A stretch of DNA of 36,762 bases from Flavobacteriaceae bacterium (GTDB lineage: Bacteria > Bacteroidota > Bacteroidia > Flavobacteriales > Flavobacteriaceae): NCBI GenBank assembly GCA_947452415.1, contig CANGCT010000019.1, positions 1 to 36,762 of the forward strand, in the 5' to 3' direction. Made by a program: the position numbers and the translations under genes. The notes under the pieces were generated by a model, which saw only the letters and a list, made by a program, of their open reading frames with translations, was not told where the DNA came from and did no database searches. This document shows positions 19,515-28,789 of the stretch, piece after piece. How positions within the stretch are numbered: position 1 is the first letter of the stretch; every line of letters starts with the position of its first letter.

Positions 19515-22364
19515 ATGAAGATTTATTATTTTATTTTGACATTGCTTTTTTGTGGCATTTCGTTTGCTCAAAATTCAATTTCAGGTTCGGTAAAAGACTC
19601 CAAAAACGAACCAATTCCTGGAGTTAATATTAAAATTGCCGGCGAATCCTTGGGCGCCATTACAGATGCCACAGGAAAATTTGTATTAAAAGCACCTGCT
19701 AAACTTCCGTTTACAATTGAAGTTTCAAGCATTGGTTATGCATCCCAAAAGATGCAAATTACTGCTCTTTCTAAAAAGGTTGATGTAGTATTACTAAGTG
19801 AAGACACTAAATTGGATGACATCGTAATTTCTGCTTCTAGAACTCCAGAGAGAATTAAAGAATCTCCTGTAACTATCGAGAGAATGGGAATTAAAGAAAT
19901 CAAGAAATCGGCATCTCCAACTTTTTACGATGGCCTAGAAAACCTTAAAGAAGTCCAAATGAATACTAGTAGTATGTCATTTAAATCCATCAATACTCGT
20001 GGTTTCGCTACGGTTGCTAACACTCGTTTTATGCAATTGGTAGATGGAATGGACAACTCTTCGCCATTATTGAATTTCGTTATCGGAAACATGATTGGTG
20101 TTTCGGAAATTGATGTGCAAAATGTAGAATTACTTCCAGGAGCTTCTTCTGCATTATATGGTGCAAATGCTTTTAATGGAATTTTATTTATGAATAGTAA
20201 AAGCCCTTTTACAAGTCAAGGAATTACGGCTTATGTAAAATATGGTCAAACTACTCAAAAAGCTGCAGGAACTAATGATTATGCCGATTATGGCGTAAGA
20301 GTAGCGCATGCTTTTGATAGTCATTTTGCTGCTAAAGCTAACTTTACATTTTTGAAAGCAACCGACTGGTTTGCAACAGATTATAGAGATTTAAGCAATC
20401 CAGGAAAAGACAGATCGTATTATAATTATAATGGTCTTAACGTTTATGGGGATGAAGCAACTACTAATATTAAAAATGTAGGACAAACTTTAGCTACTAT
20501 GGGATTAATCCCTGGATCGGCTGTAAATTTATTACCAAATTATAACGTTAGTAGAACAGGTTATAATGAAACCGACCTAACAGATAATAAAGTAAGAAAT
20601 TCTAAAATTGATTTCTCTTTACATTTCAGACCATTAGGTAATGAAAAATTAGAAATTATTTGGCAAAGTAAATTTGGCTTTGGTAATACTGTTTATCAAG
20701 GAGCCAACCGTTATTATTTGAACGACTTTTTTATGCAACAACATAAATTAGAAATCAAAGGGAAAAACTTCTTCGTAAGAGGATATACTACTACAGAAGA
20801 TGGTGGAAAATCCTATGACATGTTATTCACAGCACTTAATGTGAACAGAGCATGGAAAAGTGATGCCACTTGGTTTGGTCAATATGCAGGACAATACATA
20901 CAGTCTACTTTAGGAGGCGCTACTCCAGATCAAGCACACGCAGCTGCAAGAGTTGTAGCAGATACTGGAAGATTAATTCCAGGAACCGATGCTTTTAAAG
21001 CTGCCTTCAATAATGTAATTGCTAATCCAGATGTACTTTCAGGTTCTAAATTAGTAGATAATTCTAGAATTTACCATTCAGATGCTAATTATAACTTTAA
21101 AGATCTTTTCAAACCCGTTGAAATTCAAGTCGGAGGTTCTTTTAGACAATACCAATTGAATTCTCATGGTAGAATTTACACAGATGCTAACGGTCCTATA
21201 TACTATAATGAATATGGTATATATACCCAAGCACAAAAGAAATTAATGGAAGATCGTTTGAAACTTACAGGTTCTGTTCGTTACGACAAATCTAAAAACT
21301 TTCAAGGTAATTACTCGCCAAGACTTTCAGCAGTTTATTCTGCAGGAGAACATAAAAATCACACTTTTAGAGGTTCGTTCCAAACCGGTTTTCGTAATCC
21401 ATCTACACAAGATCAATACATTGGATTTAACGTAGGTAGTGCCGTATTACTTGGTTCTGCTCCTGATAATTTAACTAGATTTACAGAAACATTACCAGTT
21501 TCTATATCAGGACAAGCTTTTACAGGTGGTTCTACCTCAGTAGTGATGACAGGTGTAAATGCTTATAATAATTCGTATACTGCTGCATCAGCTTCAGCAT
21601 TTGGAGCGGCTTATCGCGCTAATCCAACACCGGCTGGATTTGTAGCAGCAGGAGCATTACTCCAAAAATCTAACGCAACTTATGTTAAACCTGAAACAGT
21701 TAAAGCATTTGATTTAGGATATAGAGGTGATTTCAAAGGATTCTCTTTTGATGTTAATGGATATTATAATGTTTACAATAACTTCCTTGGGAATTTAAAT
21801 GTAGTTGCTCCATATTATGGAACAGCTGTTAATTCACCAAATATTATTGCAGGCCCTACAGATCTAGGATACCAATCTGCTGTAGCTGTATTAAGCGGCG
21901 ATACTAGAGTATATCAATTATATACTAATACCGACATCGAAATCAAATCTTTAGGTTTTGGAATAGGAGTAGGTAAAAAAGTATATAAAAATTTTGAAGT
22001 AAGTGCTAATTACAACTATGCTCAATTTGATTTTGATCAAGCTAAAGACCCAAGTTTTGAAGCTGGATTTAACACTCCAAAACATAGAGTAAAAGCATCT
22101 TTCGGAAACGATAAATTGATTAAAAACCTTGGTTTCAATATTAGTGGAAGATGGAATACAGGATACTTATGGCAATCTACTTTTGCAGATGGGATGATTT
22201 CTGCTGCAACCGTTCTTGACGCTCAAGTTAACTATGCACTTCCTAAATTAAAAGCAGTATTAAAATTAGGAGCCGCTAATATTGGAGGAAAAGAATACCA
22301 ACAAGTTCTTGGAGCTGGATTAATTGGTCGTCAATATTTCGCTTCTTTAACTATTAATCCTTAA
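19515..22364 (+). CDS. TonB-dependent receptor with N-terminal carboxypeptidase-regulatory-like domain
   Basis: Signal MKIYYFILTLLFCGISFAQ; ISGSVKDSKNEPIPGVNIKIAGESLGAITDATGKFVL; plug region DDIVISASRTPERIKESPVTIERM...VQNVELLPGASSALYGANAFNGILFM. ORF track starts at TTG 19476; ATG 19515 fits the signal peptide. Confidence 0.93.
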   Translation: MKIYYFILTLLFCGISFAQNSISGSVKDSKNEPIPGVNIKIAGESLGAITDATGKFVLKAPAKLPFTIEVSSIGYASQKMQITALSKKVDVVLLSEDTKLDDIVISASRTPERIKESPVTIERMGIKEIKKSASPTFYDGLENLKEVQMNTSSMSFKSINTRGFATVANTRFMQLVDGMDNSSPLLNFVIGNMIGVSEIDVQNVELLPGASSALYGANAFNGILFMNSKSPFTSQGITAYVKYGQTTQKAAGTNDYADYGVRVAHAFDSHFAAKANFTFLKATDWFATDYRDLSNPGKDRSYYNYNGLNVYGDEATTNIKNVGQTLATMGLIPGSAVNLLPNYNVSRTGYNETDLTDNKVRNSKIDFSLHFRPLGNEKLEIIWQSKFGFGNTVYQGANRYYLNDFFMQQHKLEIKGKNFFVRGYTTTEDGGKSYDMLFTALNVNRAWKSDATWFGQYAGQYIQSTLGGATPDQAHAAARVVADTGRLIPGTDAFKAAFNNVIANPDVLSGSKLVDNSRIYHSDANYNFKDLFKPVEIQVGGSFRQYQLNSHGRIYTDANGPIYYNEYGIYTQAQKKLMEDRLKLTGSVRYDKSKNFQGNYSPRLSAVYSAGEHKNHTFRGSFQTGFRNPSTQDQYIGFNVGSAVLLGSAPDNLTRFTETLPVSISGQAFTGGSTSVVMTGVNAYNNSYTAASASAFGAAYRANPTPAGFVAAGALLQKSNATYVKPETVKAFDLGYRGDFKGFSFDVNGYYNVYNNFLGNLNVVAPYYGTAVNSPNIIAGPTDLGYQSAVAVLSGDTRVYQLYTNTDIEIKSLGFGIGVGKKVYKNFEVSANYNYAQFDFDQAKDPSFEAGFNTPKHRVKASFGNDKLIKNLGFNISGRWNTGYLWQSTFADGMISAATVLDAQVNYALPKLKAVLKLGAANIGGKEYQQVLGAGLIGRQYFASLTINP

Positions 22365-22393
22365 TTTTCAATAATAACTATAATACTACTATT

Positions 22394-23944
22394 ATGATAA
22401 AAAATTTCAAATGGCTATTTTTGGTTTCATTAACCTTTGTAGCTTGTAATAATAATGATGATGTAACCACAGATGCTAATTCTTCGGATGGTTTGCCATT
22501 AACTTCAGGAAGTGCTAACTTTTCTAAATATGTTGCATTAGGAAACTCTTTAACTTCAGGTTATAGTGATGGCGCTCTTTTTATAGAAGGACAAAAAGGT
22601 GCTTACCCAGCACTTTTAGCGCAACAATTTGCACTTATTGGTGGTGGTGATTTTACAACTCCATTTATGGCAGATAATGTCGGCGGATTTAAAGTTGGTG
22701 GAACCGTTGCTAGTGGACCTAGATTATATTTTAATGGTTCTGCACCTGTGCCAGTTTCCGGTACTCCAAGTACAGAAATCCTTACGCACCTAACAGGATC
22801 TTTTAATAATATGGGAGTTCCAGGAGCAAAAAGTTTCCATTTATTATCTAATACATACGGAAATCCAGCAGGAATAGGATCTTACGCTAATCCTTATTTT
22901 GTTCGTTTCGCTTCTTCTACTTCTGCAACTGTATTAGGAGATGCAACAGCTCAAAACCCTACATTTTTCTCACTTTGGATAGGAAACAATGACGTTTTAG
23001 CATATGCTACATCAGGAGGAACTGGTGTGAATCAAACAGGAAACATGAATCCTGCTACTTATGGAAGTAATGACATTACCGATCCAACTGCTTTTGCTTC
23101 GGTATATAATACTTTAATAAATGGCTTAACTGCTAATGGTGCTAAAGGAGTTATTGCTAATATTCCTTATGTAACTTCAGTTCCCTTTTTTACAACGGTT
23201 CCAACTAATCCTATTCCAGGATTACCTACTGCAAGTGCGGCACAATTAAATCAATTGTTTGGCGCAATTAACCAAATTACAACAGCTTTAGGTCAACCAA
23301 ATAGATTTGCAACTATTGTAGCAGACGATAATAATCCTGCAACAACAGAAAAAAATCCATTGCTTATTAATGACGAAAGTTTACCAAACTTATCTACTTA
23401 TATTACTGGAGCATTAACTCCAGCATTAGGAGCTGCAACTGCAGGATATGTGGGTAATTTATATGGTAGAGCAAAACATGCAAGTAATGTTCCCGCAACT
23501 AGAGATTATATCTTGTTAACTGCACAGTCAGTAATAGGAACTACACAAGCAGGTGCTCCATCTCCTTTTAACACTGTTGGCGTTTCTTATCCAATGCAAG
23601 ACAGCACTACTTTAACCGCATCAGAAACCGCAGAAGTAGTTGCTGCAACAAATGCTTACAATACAACTATTCAATCTTTAGCAGCAGCCAAAGGATTGGC
23701 ATTTGTAAATGCAAATACAATCATGTCGCAAGTGGCTAATGGTGGAATAGCTTATAATGGCTTCACAATGACTTCTACTTACGTTACCGGAAATGCTTTT
23801 TCTTTAGACGGAGTACATCCAAGTCCAAAAGGATATGCCCTAATCGCTAATAAATTTATTGAAGCAATCAATGCAACTTATGGCTCTAACTTAAAAGGAC
23901 CAGATTTAGGAGGTTATAGAATACTTTTTCCAGCTTTTTTATAA
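22394..23944 (+). CDS. SGNH/GDSL-type hydrolase lipoprotein
   Basis: Lipobox VSLTFVAC-NNNDD; block I YVALGNSLTSGYSDG, IGNND, and DGVHPSPKGYALIANKFIEAIN (Asp-x-x-His). Confidence 0.88.
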   Translation: MIKNFKWLFLVSLTFVACNNNDDVTTDANSSDGLPLTSGSANFSKYVALGNSLTSGYSDGALFIEGQKGAYPALLAQQFALIGGGDFTTPFMADNVGGFKVGGTVASGPRLYFNGSAPVPVSGTPSTEILTHLTGSFNNMGVPGAKSFHLLSNTYGNPAGIGSYANPYFVRFASSTSATVLGDATAQNPTFFSLWIGNNDVLAYATSGGTGVNQTGNMNPATYGSNDITDPTAFASVYNTLINGLTANGAKGVIANIPYVTSVPFFTTVPTNPIPGLPTASAAQLNQLFGAINQITTALGQPNRFATIVADDNNPATTEKNPLLINDESLPNLSTYITGALTPALGAATAGYVGNLYGRAKHASNVPATRDYILLTAQSVIGTTQAGAPSPFNTVGVSYPMQDSTTLTASETAEVVAATNAYNTTIQSLAAAKGLAFVNANTIMSQVANGGIAYNGFTMTSTYVTGNAFSLDGVHPSPKGYALIANKFIEAINATYGSNLKGPDLGGYRILFPAFL

Positions 23945-23966
23945 TAAAATAAAATTATTCATCTCA

Positions 23967-23996
23967 AAACCATCTACTTTAGTAGGTGGTTTTTTG
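23967..23996 (+). terminator. Rho-independent terminator after SGNH hydrolase gene
   Basis: AAACCATCTAC-TTTA-GTAGGTGGTTT followed by TTTGTTT. Confidence 0.85.
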
Positions 23997-24206
23997 TTTA
24001 AAAATACCATCGATAAAAATAATCAGAAATTCAGTATAAAATATATGTGATTTAAATTTGTGTTGATTTTTACAATATTACACTTTCAATGTTATATTTA
24101 TATAAGGAAATCAGAAGATGAAAAAAGAAAGAGGAAAAAGGTTTATAGCCATTTATTTAACCTCAAATATAATTATTAGAAAACTACTTTCTGAACAATT
24201 AAGGTT

Positions 24207-24950
24207 TTAATTCAATTCTTTTATAGCGTTTTCACTTATCCAACCTGTGGTTTCATCCGTTAGTTGGATTTTTTTCCAATTGGCAATACTTTCTAAAACA
24301 AATACTTTAGTTCCTTCGTGAAGTAAAATAGTTTCAGGGCTAGTTGCTTTAGGTTCTCCTTTGACCGAAGCGGTTTCTGCAAAAAGGATTGCTGGTTTTT
24401 CGGCAGCAATTCTGTTTTTTTCGTAAATTCCAGATGCAACGCTTATTGCAATTCCGAGGAAAATGAAAAACATTCCAGAGAAGAAAATTCGTTTTTTAAA
24501 GGCCGTTCCTGAGAGGTAATATCCTGCAAAAAAGCATAAAAATACAAATGCCAAAACTACGGCTATCCAAGCCCAAGTATCGTAATAATAACTCGAAGTA
24601 AAGTCTTCAATCAATTTGCTAAAGCCAACCTTAGGAACCACTTTTATGTCGTCAATAGTCATTTTGCGCGCAAAATCGAGATTGGTTTTTATTTCATCGT
24701 CGTTCGGATTAAGTTGCAATGCCTTTTCGTAATTGTAAACCGCTGGGGCTACTTTATGCAATTTATAATAGCAGTTTCCGAGGTTGAAATACAAATCGGA
24801 AGAATGTTTTCCGGAAGCAAGAACACTTTCGTAATTGTGGATGGCTTCGGTATAATTTTCTTTTTGATATAATTGATTTCCTTTTTCAAAAGCCGTTTGT
24901 GCCGATGAAAATTGGAAGATTAAAATTAAGATTATAATATATTTTTTCAT
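24207..24950 (-). CDS. batE: BatE-like protein: TPR plus C-terminal SH3 domain
   Basis: FEKGNQLYQKENYTEAIHNYESVLASGKHSSDLYFNLGNCYYKLHKVAPAVYNYEKALQLNPNDDEIKTNLDFAR; SH3-like EGTKVFVLESIANWKKIQLTDETTGWISENAI; end of bat gene order. Confidence 0.88.
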   Translation of the reverse strand: MKKYIIILILIFQFSSAQTAFEKGNQLYQKENYTEAIHNYESVLASGKHSSDLYFNLGNCYYKLHKVAPAVYNYEKALQLNPNDDEIKTNLDFARKMTIDDIKVVPKVGFSKLIEDFTSSYYYDTWAWIAVVLAFVFLCFFAGYYLSGTAFKKRIFFSGMFFIFLGIAISVASGIYEKNRIAAEKPAILFAETASVKGEPKATSPETILLHEGTKVFVLESIANWKKIQLTDETTGWISENAIKELN

Positions 24951-25001
24951 TTTTTTAAACCATTAAGGAATTATGCTGCATTATGTTTTACCTTCTTTTG
25001 T

Positions 25002-26765
25002 TTAGGCTAATTGCTTTTCTAAACTGGATATAATTTCTACGGCCTTATCGTAATCTTGCTGAATGGCAACACTTGTTGAAGGTGCATATCGAGCCAATTC
25101 GCAACTTTCGGTAAGGGTGATAAATTCCTTCACGGTAGCGGCATCGGCATTTCGCGTAAGCAAAATTTCAGAGATTTTATCTTTACTCATTTCTGACGTT
25201 TCGATACTCAATTTGGCTTTCAAGAAATTGTGCATTGCTTTTTCCAAGGCAATATAAAATGGCTCTTTGTGTTGGATTTGTTTTTGGGCTTCCGATAAAT
25301 ATTTCTTGGCCAATGCATTGGTTTTTCGTTTTTTATTTCCAATCACATCGGCATCTTCTGCTTCTTTTCTTTTTCTAAAAAGAATTAATGCCGGAATTCC
25401 TAAAAATGGCAAAATTAGTAAAGTATAAAACAATCCCGAACCTAAGAAATCATCCGATTGCATGGGCTTTAAGGTAGTTTTTTGTTTGATATAAGCAAAT
25501 GCTTTGTTGGCGGTAACTGCCACTTTGGAAGTTCCAGATGGTGTAGTTGCACCAGAATTAGCAATTCCTGGACCGTCTAAAACATTCAACATAATTTCGG
25601 GAGAAGTAATGGTTTTATAACTTTTAGTCCCTAAATCAAAATAGGTGAAATGCATCGATTTTATTGGGAAATTTCCTTTCGATTGCGGAATTATAGTGTA
25701 TTTATCGGCAATATTTCCGGTCATTCCAGAAAGAGGAGTCGATACATTTTCACTGTGTTGCGGGTCGTACATTTCTAAAGTAGAAGGAACGACTGGTTTT
25801 GGTAAACTAAATAATTTTAGATTCCCAGTACCAGTAACGGAAACATCCAAATCTAGAGATTCGCCAAATTTTAATCCTGTTGTAGAGGGTGTAACTTTAA
25901 AATTAAATTTCCCTACTGCACCCGAAAAATCTTCTGGTTTTCCTGCTTCTGGTAAGGCTTTTACGTTAATTACATTACTTCCTGCAGAAACACGTTTGCT
26001 ATCGTCCACCAATTGCACTTGCCCAAAAAAGTTGGGTCTTCCTTTTGGAACTTGGCAATCAATATCCAAAGAAAGGGGTTCAATCTCTAGTTTACCTGAT
26101 TTTTGTGGATAAAGTACGGTTTTTCGCAATACAACATAACGGTAGCGTTGGCCTTTAAACATTCCTTCTTCGGCAACTAATTGTTTGATGTCGATATTCT
26201 GACTCCAAAAGTCATTGTATTTAGGTTTGTTTAATTCGCGCCAATTGGTAATTCCGATGTTGAAACTAAAATACAATTTGTAAACCACAGTAATAGGTTC
26301 GTTTACGTATGGATTTGTTTTAGAAATGTCGGCAACCAAATACAGATTGTCATCCGCCTTTACTGCTGCTGGCTCGTTAGGATCATTAGGCTGTTGTACT
26401 GCATTGGTAACGTTGATTTTAATAGGCAATGTCTTGTAAATTTGCCCATTAATTTCAATAATTGCTTGACGGATAACCAAATTTCCTTTCTGCAAAGGCA
26501 ATAAAATATAGGTATACGATTTTTGAAAGGAACTTCTACCATTTATCCAAGATTGGCTGATGGATTGGCTTGGCCCACCTACCACTCTAAAACCAGAGGC
26601 TTCAAAATTGGGTGGTACAAAATTATCGCCATCTTCATTCATAGAAAATTCGATGCGCACTCGTTCATTTAATCCCAAGGTGTTTTTACTCACGTTTGCT
26701 TCAAATTTTACTTGAGCAAACAGGGAGTTGAAGGCTATTAAAAATAAGATTAAATATCGTTTCAT
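25002..26765 (-). CDS. batD: BatD family protein (oxygen tolerance)
   Basis: VKFEANVSKNTLGLNERVRIEFSMNEDGDNFVPPNFEASGFRVVGGPSQSISQSWINGRSSFQKSYTYILLPLQKGNLVI; long Ig-like ectodomain then TM LLILPFLGIPALILFRKRKE. Confidence 0.93.
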   Translation of the reverse strand: MKRYLILFLIAFNSLFAQVKFEANVSKNTLGLNERVRIEFSMNEDGDNFVPPNFEASGFRVVGGPSQSISQSWINGRSSFQKSYTYILLPLQKGNLVIRQAIIEINGQIYKTLPIKINVTNAVQQPNDPNEPAAVKADDNLYLVADISKTNPYVNEPITVVYKLYFSFNIGITNWRELNKPKYNDFWSQNIDIKQLVAEEGMFKGQRYRYVVLRKTVLYPQKSGKLEIEPLSLDIDCQVPKGRPNFFGQVQLVDDSKRVSAGSNVINVKALPEAGKPEDFSGAVGKFNFKVTPSTTGLKFGESLDLDVSVTGTGNLKLFSLPKPVVPSTLEMYDPQHSENVSTPLSGMTGNIADKYTIIPQSKGNFPIKSMHFTYFDLGTKSYKTITSPEIMLNVLDGPGIANSGATTPSGTSKVAVTANKAFAYIKQKTTLKPMQSDDFLGSGLFYTLLILPFLGIPALILFRKRKEAEDADVIGNKKRKTNALAKKYLSEAQKQIQHKEPFYIALEKAMHNFLKAKLSIETSEMSKDKISEILLTRNADAATVKEFITLTESCELARYAPSTSVAIQQDYDKAVEIISSLEKQLA

Positions 26766-26798
26766 TTTTGTAATTCGTAATTTTTTATTTGTAATTAA

Positions 26799-27554
26799 TT
26801 ACCAGTCTTTCTCGGGTTTTTTCGGATTGGCTTGCACTTTTTGAGCATTTACCTTTTGTTGCACTTTTTTCTCTTCATTGTTCACCGCATCTAAAAGATT
26901 TTCAATTCGTTGTTTAGACGCTCCGCTTGGTTTGGGTTGTGGTTTTTCGTCATCGCCTTTGTCTTGCTTATCTTTTTTGTCGTTGCCGTTTTTTTTATCC
27001 TTGTCTTTTTTATCCTTGTCTTTTTTATCTTTGTTAGGATCTTTCTTATCGTCCTTTTTATCCTTGTCTTTGTTCTTATCTTTATTTTTGTCCTTGTCTT
27101 TATCCTTGTTTTTATCTTTTGGTGGCGGATTATCCTTCAGCATTTTTTTCGCTAAAGCATAATTGTAACGCGTTTCCTCATCGGACGGATCGTTGCGTAA
27201 TGCATTTTTATAGGCTTCTATAGCATTGGTATAATCCTTTTCTTTCATCATAGAATTACCAATATTGTGGTACGCCTGGTGTTTTTCTGGTTTGCTTTTA
27301 GCGTCTTTTATTGCTTTTTCAAATTGGTATTTGGCCTCGGCAGGTTGGTTTTGTTTGTAAATGGTGGTTCCTAAATTATAGGACGCAATAGATTTTTTTT
27401 TGAACTTCGCTTGCGATAAACGGTAATCTGCCTCTGCATCAACGTAGTTTTTATCGGCAAATTTTTCATTGCCTTGTGGCAAAAAGCTATCCTTCTCTTG
27501 GGCTTTAACCACAAAAGAAATTAGAATTAAACAAAATGCTATATATTTTTTCAT
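26799..27554 (-). CDS. batC: BatC-like TPR protein with Lys/Asp low-complexity region
   Basis: Signal peptide MKKYIAFCLILISFVVKAQ at M21 of the listed ORF, so start moved from 27614 to 27554; TPRs KHQAYHNIGNSMMKEKDYTNAIEAYKNALRNDPSDEETRYNYALAKK; KDKNKDKDKDKNKDK... tract. Confidence 0.87.
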   Translation of the reverse strand: MKKYIAFCLILISFVVKAQEKDSFLPQGNEKFADKNYVDAEADYRLSQAKFKKKSIASYNLGTTIYKQNQPAEAKYQFEKAIKDAKSKPEKHQAYHNIGNSMMKEKDYTNAIEAYKNALRNDPSDEETRYNYALAKKMLKDNPPPKDKNKDKDKDKNKDKNKDKDKKDDKKDPNKDKKDKDKKDKDKKNGNDKKDKQDKGDDEKPQPKPSGASKQRIENLLDAVNNEEKKVQQKVNAQKVQANPKKPEKDW

Positions 27555-27617
27555 ATAATTTAAACCTGTAATTTGGGAGTTAAAATAGTTTATATTAAAC
27601 TTCCAAAACCTCACCCC

Positions 27618-27646
27618 CGGCCCCTCTCCAAAGGAGAGGGGTGCCG
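27618..27646. repeat. GC-rich REP-like palindrome (CCCCTCTCC-AAA-GGAGAGGGG)
   Basis: Perfect 9-bp inverted repeat with 3-nt loop within CCTCACCCCCGGCCCCTCTCCAAAGGAGAGGGGTGCCGAG, between batB and batC. Confidence 0.85.
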
Positions 27647-27664
27647 AGTCGTGATTATTTTATG

Positions 27665-28711
27665 TTATTTTTTTTCTTCATTAAACAAATTCATTTTTCG
27701 AATCCATTTGGTTTTTCTTTCTGTTAAGAAAATATCCAAAAACAAGCAGAAAAATCCAAACCCTAAAAACCATTGGAATTGCGATTTATAATCAGCCATC
27801 ATCGTGCCTTCAAATTCGGTTTTTTGGGTGTTATCCAATACTTTTTTTACGTAATCTAATACAGTTTTGGTAGAATTTCCATCCACATAACCACCACCTT
27901 TAGTGCTTTTGGCAATAGCCGCCAAAACGGAAGCATTTCTTTTGGTAATAACCACTTGGTTGTCTTGGTCTTTTTGAAAACTTTCTACAACACCATTTCT
28001 TTTTAATGGAATCGGTCCTCCATTTTCGGTTCCAACACCCACAGTAACTATTTTTAATCCTAATTTTTGAGCATCTTCGGCAGCGTTTTGCGCATTATCC
28101 GAATGGTCTTCCCCATCGGATATAATCACTAACAACTTATTAGTTTTGTCTTTTTTGTCAAAAAAATTATTGGCAGCCAAATCAATTGCTTGGTCTATAG
28201 AAGTCCCTTGGGAAGATATCATTCCGGGGTTCATAGTTTGCAAAAACATCTTAGCCACAGCATAATCGGAAGTCATTGGCAATACCGGAAAGGCACTCCC
28301 CGAATAGGCAATAATTCCTATTCTGTCACTTCCCAATTGGTTAATTAATTGCGAAACGATTTGCTTGCTTTTTTCTAAACGGTTTGGAGCAACGTCTTCT
28401 GCCAGCATACTTTTAGACACGTCAATTGCGAAAACAATATCAATTCCTTGGCGTTTTACTTTTTCCATTTTGACACCCATTTTAGGGTTCACCAATGCCA
28501 AAATTAAAAAGGTCAAGCCCAATACAATCAAAACAAATTTCAAGGTTGGCTTGAATAACGATTTCTCCGGACTTAATTTTTTAATCAAATCCAAATCGCC
28601 AAAAGCTGCCTGTTTTTTGCGTTTCCAATATTGTACATACAGAAACAGTAGTACCAACATTGGCACAACAAATAATAGATACAAATATTCTTTTTCTTCT
28701 AACTCGTACAT
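27665..28711 (-). CDS. batB: BatB-like von Willebrand factor A domain membrane protein
   Basis: GIDIVFAIDVSKSMLAEDVAPNRLEKSKQIVSQLINQLGSDRIGIIAYSGSAFPVLPMTSDYAVAKMFL (MIDAS DVSKS); IISDGEDHSDNAQ. Confidence 0.93.
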   Translation of the reverse strand: MYELEEKEYLYLLFVVPMLVLLFLYVQYWKRKKQAAFGDLDLIKKLSPEKSLFKPTLKFVLIVLGLTFLILALVNPKMGVKMEKVKRQGIDIVFAIDVSKSMLAEDVAPNRLEKSKQIVSQLINQLGSDRIGIIAYSGSAFPVLPMTSDYAVAKMFLQTMNPGMISSQGTSIDQAIDLAANNFFDKKDKTNKLLVIISDGEDHSDNAQNAAEDAQKLGLKIVTVGVGTENGGPIPLKRNGVVESFQKDQDNQVVITKRNASVLAAIAKSTKGGGYVDGNSTKTVLDYVKKVLDNTQKTEFEGTMMADYKSQFQWFLGFGFFCLFLDIFLTERKTKWIRKMNLFNEEKK

Positions 28712-28719
28712 TTTCTTTG

Positions 28720-28740
28720 GGTTTTAGGTTTTAGGTCTGA
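28720..28740. repeat. Heptameric tandem repeat GGTTTTA-GGTTTTA-GGTCTGA
   Basis: Three 7-bp units in the batA-batB gap. Confidence 0.65.
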
Positions 28741-28789
28741 GTCTAAAAACATAAAATCTATTTTCTTTATTCTTTTATCTATTTTCTTT

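Noticed and set aside
26878-27162. Two overlapping plus-strand ORFs rich in FLSL / VFIL residues
   Set aside because: Antisense shadows of the Lys/Asp-rich BatC tract in two frames.
27573-27791. 72-aa plus-strand ORF containing KPHPRPLSKGEG
   Set aside because: Read-through of the intergenic GC-rich palindrome and the antisense of batB; no signal or domain, so treated as spurious translation of a repeat.
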